Assembly (NCBI GenBank): GCA_021234155.1
Contig: JAJEKV010000067.1
Coordinates: 3,095,279 to 3,159,278, forward strand
Length of the DNA stretch: 64,000 nt
Source of the DNA: Isoetes taiwanensis
Taxonomy: Eukaryota; Streptophyta; Lycopodiopsida; Isoetales; Isoetaceae
Direction of reading: 5' to 3'
The notes below the pieces were generated by a model that searched no databases, was not told where the DNA came from, and saw only the letters and a program-made list of their open reading frames with translations. Both the position numbers and the translations under genes were made by a program. Positions 45,501 to 57,917 of this stretch are shown here, in pieces (the stretch's first letter is position 1; every line of letters begins with the position of its first letter).

Positions 45501-46582
45501 TTTCATGAATTGACCAGTTACACCAAGCCCAGTGAAGCAAAATAGACGATTTACTTTTCGGCTTAAAAAACTAAATCCCTTTATGTCATATAGCAACTCT
45601 AAGTTCTCAGGTAAATCGAGCAACCGGTCAACCATACGTTTCCCATGGTTACAACAAACACTATCATCTTCACTTTGTAATAATTCTGCACCGCAGATTA
45701 CACAAGTCTTCGACCAATCAAAGCCATGAAATGTTGGATGATGTTTTTCAGGATCCATTGCTGCAATTTTATTCCTCCAATAATAAAATGGCATATGATG
45801 ATCATCCAATGCATTTGGTACCTTAATATCGGCACCTTCTGTTCGCATCATATACGCTTTCATGTATGCACGTTTCTTTTCCCTTGATTCCTCTTTTTTT
45901 TACATCGGATAATTCTGCATATCGTTTACGTTCCATTGATGCTTTTTGTTGTTTAACAGTTCTATCTTCAATGTTATATATCTTATCAGTACTATTACTA
46001 CCTAATGGTTGCCCCATTCCATTATTGCCGCATACCTTTTTCCTATTATCTATAGAATGACTACATTCACCAATTGCAAAGCCAGGTTTTTCTTTCATTC
46101 TCTCATTATCGTCGTTAGATACAGTATCCTCGTCGCTGCCCATATATACAGTATCTTCATTAGATTTAATTGTTTTCCTTGTTTTAATTTCCAGTCGGCA
46201 TTTCTCCTTCGTGTCACAATTTCCAGCGATGGTTAGTGCTGGATATCCTCTTCGCCATACCTTTGCTTTGCATGTTGATCCCTCACCTATTTTCAGCTCC
46301 ACTGATCGCTGTATCACTTTTCTCATTATGAATACCATACCTTACTCTTTCATTTCCAAGTTCATTTTTCATTATATGTTCCTCAACATTTCTCTCTTCA
46401 ACGTTATTATCACATTTCCGCTGCTTATATGCTCGACACTTTGTTCGATACTCATCCCTTTTCTCCTTTGATAGCATGGCATATCTCTCCCTACGTCGTG
46501 CATTCACCTTATCTCGCTTCTCTCGTTCTTCACTACTAATTCCTGTTATTTTTAACCTTCCCATTCTGATATAACACTTCAA
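42503..46582 (-). pseudogene. Helitron Rep / PIF1-like helicase, frameshifted and C-truncated
   Basis: This protein makes the nick and unwinds DNA in rolling-circle transposition. In order: a basic N-terminus (ARRRERYAMLSKEKRDEY, from 46567); a Cys-rich part at 45863-45306 (CVICGAELLQSEDD); the HUH Rep domain at 45354-44431 with FFITMTTNPNW and the metal-binding RGLPHAHI; the part after it at 44418-43555 with the conserved AVWRIMSYHV, KCLPVHLQ and a Tyr-bearing MLDRYFLRP; and the helicase at 43582-42503 with Walker A GKAGTGKT, Walker B IIWDE and FIAAGDFRQIAPVV. The helicase stops at DILPG, so the last motifs are missing. Frameshifts near 46300, 45860, 45350, 44420 and 43570 break it, but decay is mild. 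Confidence 0.92.
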
Positions 46583-47823
46583 ATTCTATAATAATTTTTT
46601 TTTTTTTTTTTTTTTTTTGAAGTTAAAGGTGATTTTGTATTTGGATAGGAAATATTACGACTTCTTGATAAGCTCAGCGATCGGATAAGAAAAAATAAGC
46701 ACATAAGCATACGAATGATCGGGGAAAACAAAAAGCACTTCTGATGGCGGATGAACAAAAAGTGTACATATGCTGCTGCCGCAATCGTTGTTACCCTTGA
46801 TGGCCAGATATACAATTGTAGAGCAGAAATGTTATCTCCAATCTTCTTAGCAATCTCTGAACAATCATAATGGAAGAGAGATCCAGAAAATCCAAGAAGA
46901 GTGTACAAATAAAATGCTGTCCAAAAACAGCAAATAACAAATGTATTCCCATCATAAAGGCAGATGAGTCTCCTAGCTCGCCATGAATCAAAATGCTCTG
47001 TAGACCAGGAAGCCCAAACTAGACTTCAGAAAAATTTGAGATCTGAAACTCGGTGCATTGTCGGAGAACACCTCTAGGTCATCATACATGTATTATGCTG
47101 CTCTGAACAATCATTTATCCATACAAACCTTCATTCAAATGTAGAACCAAGATCTCCCGCTTCTCAGTTCCCTATCTCTCATCCAAAAAATTGACCAGAT
47201 CTGCTGAGAATAATGAAGATATCTCACAAATATCTAAAATAGTCAGATGAAGAACAACAATATATGAAATAGACTGCCACTCTATTCATGCAAAGCTGCC
47301 ACCTCCTTAAGTGCTACACAAACTGATCAACTTAAAATTCAATTCCTGGAAACTAGCATCATCAAAGCCTCATGCAATTACCGTAAATCTGGTTAAGCTT
47401 AAGGCAAGCCAACCGACCAGACCCTTCTCTGAAGCCCGATTTAAAGATATAAATTGTCAAAAGCTTCTAGCTTTGTTATCCAGAACCAAAAGATGGCAAC
47501 CAATCTGCATAACTACCAGAAGGATCGAAACTTCTTGTTGCCTAATCTGCTTATTCCAGATACTACCGCCAGTAGGAAGTGAGAAAAGGATGAAGGAATC
47601 TTACCACCAGATATGCAAAAAATGTGACAAAAAGCTCTGAATCAAAGCGGCAGAAATTCCCTCGCCTGGCCACCAGAATCATCGAAGGAGGTCTTTGCTG
47701 CTGCGGCAGTGCCATGGAGCGGTTTTGCCGTGAAGGAGGGCTGGACGAGCCCTCCCAAAGCCCTAGCCGCTCTGCCCTAGCCGCATATTTTCCCCTCCGT
47801 TTCCCAATTCTATAATAATTTTT
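46582..47823 (-). mobile_element. Retroposed transcript inside Helitron
   Basis: An 18-bp direct repeat AATTCTATAATAATTTTT flanks the insert (46582-46599, 47806-47823). Next to the left copy is a run of about 20-plus T, a poly(A) tail on the minus strand. The insert is about 1.2 kb and splits the Helitron 5' region from the Rep frame. Near its 5' end is a short frame MALPQQQRPPSMILVARRG. No known protein is recognised. A processed copy of a long non-coding or poorly conserved mRNA is the simplest reading. Confidence 0.85.
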
Positions 47824-48818
47824 ATGCATACCCTTCAAACCGTGTAATTCACAACATTATGTCCTGTAATAATTTCAAACAAAGTAATTAATTTTTAGCA
47901 TCACATTTTACAAGAATAAATATATCCAATTGTAAGGATATCCAAATTTTTCTCCTTACAACTATAACAATCATTGGGAAATCACACAAGTATTCATACT
48001 GCACTCTATAAACCATCCTTGCATACTCTTGTAGACAACCTCAACGTACAAATTCTACAGTAGCAATTCCCACCTTAACATTAATTCTCACTTTAACACT
48101 AATTCTCGTTGTACCACTATCTCTCCAGTGAGTCATGTAAATCTCCGTTACTTGATGCCATTAGCAATTTCCTCAAAACAATTCACCATACAAATCAACC
48201 AGCAACGCTCTAATCTTCTACTTGGTAACATTATTATCTACCCTACAATTATGAATCAGTAAACTACCTATCCACACCACTGCAGGTAATCTAAAGGCAC
48301 AAATCCTAGTACGGCCGACACTTCAATCCCATAAAATTTCAAGTCCAAAACGCTAAGCTTCTCTGGTAACCTCCGGCATATCCTGTATTCGACCCTATCT
48401 AACCCTAAACAAACAACCTCCCTGTTCTACAATACCCAAAACCATCAATAGCACCTTACCTCTTCCAACAATCGCTTCCTCGCTGCAAATCAAGTCAAGG
48501 ATGTCTCCATCAGCAAAAAATCGATCGATCCAACAGAGCAAACCCGTCTGCCGCTCACAAAAAATAACAGCCCTCAGGCATAGCTCAGCCCTACAAACTC
48601 CACAACACATCGCACAAATTCGTTAACAACAGCCATGGCCGCAGGCCGCTTACGCTCCCAAACTCCAGATGTCGCCGGAACCAGAACCATCGCACTGTGC
48701 CTATCCCGTCCTCTACGAATCACCTCACCCGTCCGATTCGCCACGTCAGCAAAAAACGATCCTTCAACGACCACGATTCAAGCCAGGCAGCCCCTTATAA
48801 GAATATATATAAGGCAGA
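47824..48818 (-). other. Helitron 5' region
   Basis: Sequence upstream of the Rep frame. It presumably holds the promoter of the Rep-helicase transcript. A minus-strand frame at 48574-48774 has no family match. Confidence 0.45.
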
Positions 48819-49223
48819 TAAGTCAGTGTTTAATTTTTCATTTTTGTTTTTGTCGCATTCAATTTTTCTGCGCCGCAATCTAATTGCGTATTTACACATA
48901 CGTTTTTATTTTCTCTTAGCGAGCTTCGGCCTTTGGCTATGGTGTGATTTATATAGCGCCAGGTTCGAGGGTTTACTCGGGGGCGAATCGGATCTTAGAA
49001 AAGGGAAGCAAAGGCCCGAAATGGAAACAGCCCGAGAAGTTTTTCTTGGCAGCTATGGCGGTTTTTTTTTTGGTAGGAGGTGGCAATGGCGGTTCGGTAG
49101 GCTGAAGCGAGTTTTTGGCTAAGCAGATCAAAGCGGCGGGACTCGTGAAATGGCGGATGGTAGATGGAATCAGAGAGCCTGAGAGCCCGGGCGGCCTTGA
49201 AGGCTACTCTTTTTTTTCGTGGC

Positions 49224-49903
49224 CATCAATGGTGCCCAATATCGGCGTGAGCTGCACATGGTAAATTTCTACCAGGCCAGCCTATTGTTGCGTTCCGTCA
49301 ATATCTTTGGCTATGTCACGGTTAGCAGCGCGGTCGTGCTCTTTTCTACTATTTCGTGGAGGCTGAAGATGATCCTCATCTTAAACCTCTCACTATGTGG
49401 CTCAATGGAGGTTCGTTTCTTCTTCTTCGACTTTGATCATCGTTGGAAACCTAATTTTGTTGTTTAATATCTCTCATAATCTTTAGGCCCTGGTTGCTTT
49501 CGTCATTTGGTCTTTGGAGCATTTCTTGAGCTTGCCCTTTCTTCCACGATAGCTCGGGCGGCAATCACGGAATCATTATGTCTAGAACAGAGGTAGTATG
49601 TGTTTTTTTTAAGCAGAAACATTCACTTCATAACTAGTTTTATTGGTACTTCTAAATGTGATCTTCGATGATCTTATTCTTTGCAGCCACTAATATTCTG
49701 TTTGTTGAATCACCTGTTGGAGTTGGTTGATCATATTTCAATAGATCTAATGATTATTGGAGTTTCGATGATAATAAAACGGGTATGAAAATGTTATGCA
49801 TTTATTTTGTTTGATTAATTATTCCTTTGATTTGCTTTTTTCCATGATCATTTACAGCTGAAGGCATGATTATTTTCTTGCTTTTTGCCATGTCACCAAC
49901 CTA
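49224..49903 (+). pseudogene. Serine carboxypeptidase-like fragment, copy 2
   Basis: Same four exons as copy 1. The first exon reads [18 protein letters not shown] and WLNGG, but upstream bases are heavily altered. The second exon is scrambled (PGC retained, then frameshifted), and the third again gives NILFVESPVGVG and a stop. More decayed than copy 1 in the first two exons, almost identical afterwards. Confidence 0.85.
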
Positions 49904-49985
49904 ATGCAATTTTTTTTTTTTTTTTTTTTTGCTATGAATTACATAATACATCCATAGCGTGCTGTGTAAACTGGACTATGCAATT
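49904..49985 (-). mobile_element. Copy-2 version of short poly(A) retro-insertion
   Basis: ATGCAATT flanks (49904-49911, 49978-49985) as in copy 1, with a T run of about 20 instead of 38 and a small internal deletion. Confidence 0.75.
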
Positions 49986-50586
49986 AAGGTGAGCAAGGGT
50001 TCAAGGTCGACCGAACGACCTTCTCAAACCCACAATCCAAAAATAATCAAACCCTGATCCCAGATCTGTTGTTACCATCTGTTGTTACCAGGCAACGCTA
50101 GGAATTATGTGGGTATTATTATCACTTCGGTTCCTAGGTGTATAATTCGGTGCAATTGCTGCTTATAATTTATTACATTTTTATATATAGGACCATTGAC
50201 ACATTAACTATGGGAATGAGTTTATTACCCATGTTGTCCACGATAACCTTAGGAACTGGATTCTTCGTGCAATTGAATAATTATCCACATTAACTCTAGG
50301 AATTGAGTTATGATCTAGATTAACCTTAAGAATTGAATTCTTCACAAATGAATAATTAGCTTGAATACATTACTAGGTTTAGTTGAATTGCGTGGGGAAT
50401 TCTAGGTATTATAAATTCTATACAATTGCTAGATATATAATATTATCTAAGAATTGTGTGAGTATTATTATTACTACGGGCACAAAAATGGACGGCAATA
50501 GTGCAGGTTCAACTCCTGCATGTTCTCTCGCATCTGAAGCATGTCTAGAACTTAGCATAAAACTTCTTTCGCAGTGGATTGGACAA

Positions 50587-50632
50587 AAGAAATGTTCGCG
50601 GCGGCCTTGGCTGCCGCGATAAATTTCTTGTA
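50587..50632. repeat. CGCGGCGGCC palindrome, copy 2
   Basis: Matches 37992-38037 except for one base (GGCTGCCGCG), which breaks one pair of the palindrome. Confidence 0.75.
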
Positions 50633-51484
50633 ATATAAAGATTAAAACTTTTTTTTCCAAACCAGAATTTTGTAAAAACCATTTGCCAACGTAATGGCGA
50701 TGGTGTACAGGGATGATGGTAGAAAGTTCAGTTTCAAAGAGAAAAGCCACATGCTTTATCCACATTTGATTTATAGTGCTTGACCCAGCTTTAATTTTAG
50801 GGTTGCAAGAGCACAGTAGAAATAGGTAGCAGCAGCAATTTGGGCATCCGATTGATAAGGACTGGCTATGGTAGTGGTTGTTGTCAATTTTATAGCTAGG
50901 AATCCTTTGGAGGTGATGGCTTGTAGGTCGATGTTTTTAGTGTTGGGGTTTTTATGTTTTATTTTTGTTGTTGTAGGTCATTGATGCTGTCTTTTAGATT
51001 TTTGTTTCTGCCTGGTTGTTCTTGCTTTCTCATCTGGCCTTTCTTTCGTTTCCGCTTCTCAATATTTTAGCAGATCCATGGATCTTCTTGCTGTGAATCT
51101 GAAGGAGGTTCGTGCTTGGTTCTTAAATTTTTAGTATTGTGGCTTTTTGGATTGCCCCTAGGGGGGCAAATCCTTGCTGATGTGGGTTTTCGGCATATTC
51201 TAAGTGTATGCTGAAATATACCTAGGATATACAAGAAACTGCTCCAAACCTGTTGTTAACTGTAAACTGGCGATCACCTGCATTGTAGGTCGTTGATGTT
51301 TGTACTGGCTAACTGGCAAGACAGAGGTCATGGCGACCCCCAAGAGGCGATGCATTTGCTGGCAACAGACTTTACTATGGAAAGTATGGATCTTGATTTA
51401 AATTCAAAGTTGTTGATTGCATATTGTACTCAAGCAGGCAGTTTGAAGAGTGTTATTACTAAGCACAAATTTCCTCGCCCTCCA

Positions 51485-52304
51485 AGTTCGGCTTAAATGC
51501 CAATGCAAAGGCATTGCAACAAGATGGTATTACAACATTCATGTGGAGTGGATATTGTCGGATGCCTCCGGTAACTATTACAGGATCTATTTGAGGAATA
51601 TTCAGATTATTAGCGAAGTCGTTGGTGCAGGCAAAATTGCAATTAGCGACCATCGAAGTAGCTGGCCTACTACCCAAATACATATTCTATTTCTATTGTA
51701 TTTGTAAATACATACTAATCAGCTTTTAGTATCTCAAAACATTAGAAATCCTAGTTACACTTCCTTCTTGCTAAAGTATCAGGTTTCATGCTTTCATCCA
51801 CTTATAATTCTACTATTTGTGTATGAACCCTGCCACTAAAAAAAGGATGCGGTGGCACCATCCCTTAAGTTTAGTTATTTTATACCCCTTTTTCTTTTCA
51901 GGAACTATTGAATCTTGTGTCAGATGCAAGGGTTGGTGGCATGCTCTCTAGAAAAGCTGGAATAGAACATTTTCATGTTGGTTCTGCAATTCCAATAACT
52001 CAAATGCTGTCGACTCATGTATCAAGCAGAGGTCCATATCTCTTACAGATATTTATCATTTTGCCTCATCTAGGCTAGAAGTTGTACAGGTCTTAGTATG
52101 TTGATAGTGGTTGCTAATCTATCGTTCCTTCATTATCTTACTCAACATTTTCTGTGAGCTCTTAGAAAGCTGAAGTATGATTGCAAGCGGGTGGCTATGT
52201 TGATCACTGCACTCATAATGCGCTCTTGGACTGGGCAAAACGAGAGATGCCTTTGGATAATATCTCTATTTCATCAGATGGTTTTGGTTCTCTTCCTGTC
52301 TTTG
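51485..52304 (+). pseudogene. iadA: IadA-family fragment, copy 2, truncated
   Basis: As copy 1, but the middle exon is intact across the site deleted there: AGIEHFHVGSAIPITQMLST then HVSS, matching the IadA stretch that leads to the LPTHV motif. The last exon breaks off after SLPVFD at 52304. The frameshift between TGSI and VVGAGKIAISDHRSS is shared with copy 1, so the gene was already broken before the duplication. Confidence 0.85.
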
Positions 52305-54203
52305 AATATAATAGAATATAAACATTTATTTTCAAATATTGGTTTTACTAATTGTTCGTCGTGTTGGAGTGTGTGACAATTTGTGTATGGAAGAAGTAAA
52401 AGGCCTTCATTGTTTTTTTGGGTTAGTAGAATGTTTTATGCGCAACGTTGCTCATCAATACACCATCTCTACTTCAACATTCAAGAGACAAAATGGAGAG
52501 GGGATATAAAGGGACTTATCTTCCTATGCATTAAAGAATCTTAAGCTTTATTATTCGAAACATGGACAAAATGAAAAGTCTTGACCCATGGTGTTGTGTA
52601 TAATTGTTGTTGATATTGTTTATAATTGTTGTTGACATTGTTTATTTTAAGTAGGTTGTGTGTCAAGGCTTATTATTCAAGTGGATTGTGAAATATTTCT
52701 TGAGGGGTATTGATTGTCTAGACAACTAAACTTCATACAATTATTGTATTGTTAATGACATTGTTTCCAGTGGGTTGTGAAATATTTGTTCAGGGGTATG
52801 GATTGTCTAGACAATTAAAGTTCACACAAAAATTCCAAACAAAGTACACAGAGAAAATAAAGGGGCTTAAAATAACAACATAAAGATTGGGAAGTGCAAT
52901 GAAGCTTGGTTTTCTTTGTCAAATAAAATAGCCACAAACATCCACAATACCAAGGACATTCTCAAGGATATATGAACTATTTTTCATCCCTTGTTAATAT
53001 CTCTTGTTAAAAAAGGTTCTAAATATGCAAGTGCAATAAAGCTTGGCTTTCTTTGTCAAATAAAACAGCCACAAACATCCACAATACCAAGGATATTCTC
53101 GAGGCGATATGAATTGTTTTGCATCTCTTGCTAATATCTCTTGTTAAAAAAGGTTCTAAATATGCTCCCCATACAAAGCAAATTAAATCGAGTTATACAT
53201 GAATGGCTTGAAATAAAAAATGTAAAAGTCGTCTTTAATATGGCACATTGTAGACAAAAAATAGAAACTCAGGCAATACGACTTCCAAAAACATTATATC
53301 AACATTTTTCCAGAATAGATGTAAGGTATCCAAGTCCTGCATTGCCAAATGCCATATCCAATCTTGCAAGAATGCCTACAAAGTACTGCAGATCTAGAAA
53401 TAAGCAAAAGTACCTAATATGGTTTATAAGAAGAGCACCATGGTGTGCATGACCACGCATTTGGATGAATCTGCAACTCTGGCTGAACGTGAATAAGCAA
53501 TAGACAAATAGTCAGCAATGTTTAAGCTAGTTCCAAAGAGTCAAGCTCCAATGAAGCTGATTTTCTAAAGATAATGGTTGGACGACTCATTGCCATGGAA
53601 GAATCTTCAGCCCTACATTCTCAAATTACTTACAAATATTGTGCCAGCTGCACAATAAAACTATAATGTCAGACATCTCTGACCAAATGCTCCGTGAATA
53701 TTGTAAGCTGACTAATTCATTGCAAGCTTGTAAGATATTTCTGATCAAATGCATTGTAAATATTGTAAGGTTGATGTAGTGGAAGCTTGTAGAGATGATG
53801 AATGTGATGTAAAGATGTCCATATTGTGAAACCCCTTGGAAAACAACAGCAAGTGTCTCTTGCAGGTCAGTTGCATAGACAACATGAAAACCTATTGAAG
53901 ACTTGTTGTAGAAGACTCTAGCACTATGAAAACCTAGTTGAAGCCTTGTTGTAGAGGACTCCAGCAGAACACATCTAAAAATTGCAAAGTTGATGCGGTT
54001 GATACGTCGTTAGGATTGCATAAATTCACACTGCAGTTCCAGAAATAGATACCTGTCAGAATATAATGAGTGTTGCATATTCCATGCCTCAGAATGATAT
54101 AGCATGTTGCGAGAGACTATATACCTAGAGAAAGTCACATTTTTAGGCACTTTAAAAGCGTGCATCAGCATTTGTGATGATTAATATGGAAGATCTATTC
54201 ATA
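52305..54203. other. AT-rich interval with two tandem duplications
   Basis: A unit of about 102 bp starting near 52685 (GTGAAATATTT, TGATTGTCTAGACAA) recurs at 52787, and a 137-bp unit starting AAGTGCAAT at 52892 recurs at 53029 and ends near 53165. A plus-strand frame up to 53452 has no recognisable motif. No gene is supported. Confidence 0.6.
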
Positions 54204-54899
54204 GAAGGAAGGAAGGAAGGAAGTATATTTTAACGTCCACGGAGGCCAATTGGCCTATGAGACAGTTTTACAATAAAGCGAAAAGTTTCCAAACACAAAA
54301 GAAAACCACAGAAACCCTGTACAATGTGTCTCTACCACTGGGATGAAAAAACCCCCCATGTGGGAGGAAAAACCCTTGTAGTTGGCATTGAGAGGCCCTA
54401 TCTGGGCGCTCAAATTCCCTGTGTTGTGAGGGACTTCCTGACCGTGGAGACTTGCAGAATGTAGGATGCAAGACGTGCCACCATTGGCAAAAGCCGGCCG
54501 GTTGATGGTGCTATCTCGAGCATCGAGATCGGCATGGCTGCTTTCCGGATGTGTGCATATCTTTGGGCATTCTGTAGAGCATGGTGTTCATCTTCTACTA
54601 TCGCATGTGGCAAGACGGCATAATCTCTCATCTGGGGATTCCACGCCCTCCATCCAGTACCCTAGTGGCTGTCTCAATGCGAGATGGTGGGACCCACCTG
54701 TCCTTATTGCGGCTATAGCTCTCTGTTTCTTGGTGGAGATGTGTGCCTTCAAATCTTGGTGGGGGCCGTGTTCAAGCGACGGATTGACACGTGTGTGGTA
54801 GTGCTCTTTTTGGGCTTTGCAAGAGTGAAGCATCCCGCGGAGGCGACAAAGCGCTCATTCAAAATGACAGCTCTGCTCGCGATATCCGACATATCCATA

Positions 54900-56950
54900 A
54901 TGTGTTGATAGTCTATGGACCATCTTGCGAACCATCCCCTACAATGCTCTGCCACACTCTCTTTAGGCGTTGTGGCCCTTATTATAATAACGAGCCGGGA
55001 GGAAGGCGTTGTGCATCCATTACGTCAACCTTATGGAAATACGCCAAAGGTGCTGCGCCTAGCGAATCTTTCTTGAGGGGCCAAAAGCGATCTCATACTG
55101 ACCAAAATTGGATAAGGCACGTGTCCTTGGGCCCTAGAACGTATGTCGGGGAAAGCCTTACGTACCCTCTCTAGCTTATCCCAAGTACCCTTGCTAACCG
55201 GCTGGCCCCGGACCTCTACCCCATCTGACAATCTTGGTTCCATGAGTGCTTTCGGAATAGGTGTGCTCTGCGTGCCCAATCGCGAGATCTATTCTGCCCG
55301 GCTATTACGCATTGCATGGGGCTTTCCATCCCGGTGACCCTTCTTTCTACGGTCATCCCATAGCATGTTAGCGAGAGAAATCGATTCCCGGATACTTAAA
55401 GGTCCTTACAACTTCCATCCTTTGTCCTCTGTAATAGAAGTGCGGGATATCATCTTTGCCTTGACGGGATTGGCCTTGGCTTGGTTTTTCTTTGGTTATT
55501 TGTCATTCTGCTATGTCCTGAAATTGGTGAGAGCATCAAATGTTTACGCATACTCCTAGGTTTGTATGGGATAATAAGCCCGGATCGTGCGCATAGAGCA
55601 ACTATTTTCTTGTATATGCCTCACGGCAAGCTGCGGGCCACCACCTCCATATTCTTGCACCCGGGTTTCCAACTTGTTAATATAGAGTCCAAAAGCGTTG
55701 GAGATAGCGGGCATCCTGTTTAACACCTATGGTGATGTTCACCGGTTAGTGCAGCCAGCGGCAAAGTGGCATATATTGCGTCATAGAGCGGTAGATGGCA
55801 TTACGCAAATCATGTAGGACATGTAGCTCCACAAAGCGTTGCCTAGCAGGTCAGGGACCGTATCATATCTTGTCTTAAAATCCGCGAAGCAGACAATACA
55901 AGTCCGCGTCGTGCATTGCGGCTAGCTTCCATAAGGATTACGAGTAAAAATATGATCACTTTCGTGGAGTGGGCGGGCGAGGAAACACAGCGGCCAAGCT
56001 GCCTGCGTACTCGGTTCCTCAGCCCATTCGTTAACTCTTCTCCGGCACACGCTAGAAGTTTTCGCGATATGGGCTCACCATGATCATCACGGTAGTTGGT
56101 GGAGTCATCACGCTTCCCGTCTTATGAATAGGGGGTGACCTTGCTAACTAACCATCCATTCTGCGGGAGGCCCTCTCGATGGCTGATTGATTATCCTGTC
56201 AAAGGCCGAGTAAAGGCTGGCCCACCCCATTTCAACGGCTCGGCCTGAAGTCCCTGCCGGTCCTTTGCTTTACCATTAGCAAGATGCCTAAGACCCTGGT
56301 GAATGTCCGCCTCTTAGAGTTGTAGTGTTTCTCCTAGTTGATCTATCCGTCGGCAATTGCTCACGGGGGTCATACAACTCCTCAACCGCATTTGTCTCCA
56401 GTGTGCGGTAACATTGCGGTGGTTGATGCCTCTTATACAACACTCTCGCCAAAAGGCTTTTGGCTCGATCATCGATAGATCAAACATCGTTGCTGATTTT
56501 TTTGCAATGTAGCGATGCTTTTGGATTTCAAGAATGCCTTATAGTCATAGCGGCTGTGGCGGCTGTGGATCTAAGATGGTGCGTAGTTGACTCTTTAGAG
56601 CCTTACATTCAGCGTCAAACCAGGGGTTTTGAGGGAATTGCGCAGTGTCCCTTCGCGTGGGCTTTCTTCTTTTGCAAAGCATTTCTTGTTGCTCGTAAGG
56701 CCTTCACCAACCATTCACACTTATCATGCAATGTATAGGGGCATCAATCCCACAGCTCACGTTCAAGTGCCACCTCATATCTGCTTGCTTCCGATAGTTG
56801 GGGTGTATCCCAAACCGAGGCGCGTCACGTGCCCGCGCCGCTGGCGCCTCTAATCAAAAAGTGACATAAAGTGGATAGTGGTGCGACAAAGTCTCTTCAT
56901 CTCTTGTTCTGTGCCTGTCCTTGAAATCTCGAATGATATCAAGTTAACGG
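54900..56950 (-). pseudogene. LINE reverse-transcriptase remnant
   Basis: Scattered minus-strand motifs remain: LANGKAKDRQGL near 56280 (family form GKAPGPDG), and GCPLSPTL with FGLYINKLE in an adjoining frame near 55700, the region just before the catalytic YADD box. The YADD box itself is not legible. The order and spacing fit a LINE reverse transcriptase. Base content is rich in CGG and CCG, compared with other elements here. Confidence 0.7.
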
Positions 56951-57001
56951 CGCTTTGGAGCTGGGATATAGTCCACCATCTTTGGCTCCACTATCGCCCC
57001 G

Positions 57002-57661
57002 TTATACGCAAGTGAAGCCCCACGATGGCGGCCACACAGGCATACCATTGCAGATCACCATGTCAAAGATCGACATAGCTGGACCAACTCTCTTCCAAAG
57101 GCTTGGAGGCGTATCACGGGGCGTCTTGCATCTTTGGAATGCCTCGTTTCTAGCCAAAGTGGGTTGGAGTCGGCATTTCCACAAAAAATGGCCGCCGCCA
57201 GCGTGCCATCGTGCATTGAAATCTCCCAATAAAAACACATGACCCTCTGGCGTCTTTGCTCTATGTCATCATACAGTTCCCTATATGGCATATGCACATC
57301 TATATCTGCCTGATGCACCCTGTAGAACTTAGAAGTTTCATGGGGTATATAACATCTGCGATAAGCGGTGGGCGATGGTGAAATTTTGCGACACTTTCGT
57401 ATCCACGGTGGCGGTTGAGTCTATCGACCTTGTGGGCGAGGCGTGGATTTGAAGTAGCGACCCCTCCATACCCTCGCTTGCCATGGCGCTCATTGGCCAA
57501 TGAGAAATGATGGTACCCTGGGATGTTCGGTAACAGATGACCACTATATTCCCATGTCTCTTGCAAGAAGATGATGTCCATGCCTGTAGCAATTTCAGCA
57601 ATGCCCTACGCCCGCGATTCAAGGAAATCCCCTCTGAGTTCCGCGATACAATTGAAGGCAC
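57002..57661 (-). pseudogene. LINE endonuclease remnant
   Basis: Frames that switch several times read MDIIFLQETWEYSGHLL and GYGGVATSN, then MFLLGDFNARWHAGGG and DMVICNGMPVW. Q-E-T-W and GDFNAR are conserved motifs of the apurinic-type endonuclease that nicks the target in LINE retrotransposition. Frameshifts separate every motif, so it is dead. Confidence 0.85.
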
Positions 57662-57917
57662 TCTTCTATCTTGCTGTGGTGGCGCCTATCCCGATCCCCA
57701 TGGAGGCTGCGGGAGTTGGGGGCCGTTGGCGAGTCTTTGGGGCTCTCATGTCGGCTCTGCTGCTGGCGTGGGTGGTGCCGGGTGCTTGATGCGTGGCGTT
57801 CCGGCCACGATTATCACGGTCGGGACATATCTTATCTTTGCCGTCGTCAGCGTACCACCCACCCGGCGTGTATGCCCCTAGGCCAAGCGGGTAGCCCCTA
57901 GGGGGGCAACTTGCAAG

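Larger units (their letters stand above)
40941..48818 (-). mobile_element. Near-complete Helitron with Rep-helicase and captured B3 exons
   Basis: The minus-strand 3' end is CTAG (40944-40941), preceded by CCCGTTA and an 8-bp-stem hairpin of CCCGGC type (40970-40952), and followed by T. The 5' end is inferred at 48818: minus-strand TCTGCCTTATATATATTC follows an A. Rep and PIF1-type helicase coding sequence lies in the middle, as in autonomous plant Helitrons. A retrocopy of about 1.2 kb is nested near the 5' end. 40945-41860 shows no gene. Confidence 0.85.
48819..52304. repeat. Duplicated segment, copy 2
   Basis: Starts with TAAGTCAGTGTTTAATTTTT directly at the Helitron 5' boundary, as copy 1 starts directly beside a Helitron-like 5' end. 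It ends at 52304 inside the iadA-like exon (CCTGTCTTTGA), where unrelated AT-rich sequence begins. Confidence 0.95.
54204..57890 (-). mobile_element. Second LINE, heavily decayed
   Basis: Minus-strand endonuclease then reverse transcriptase remnants, ending at the left in a 3' tail region and a short GGAA repeat (54213-54232) that may be the simple-repeat tail. The endonuclease sequence differs from that of the LINE at 1-4391, so it is another family. 57666-57890 may be the end of ORF1. Confidence 0.8.
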
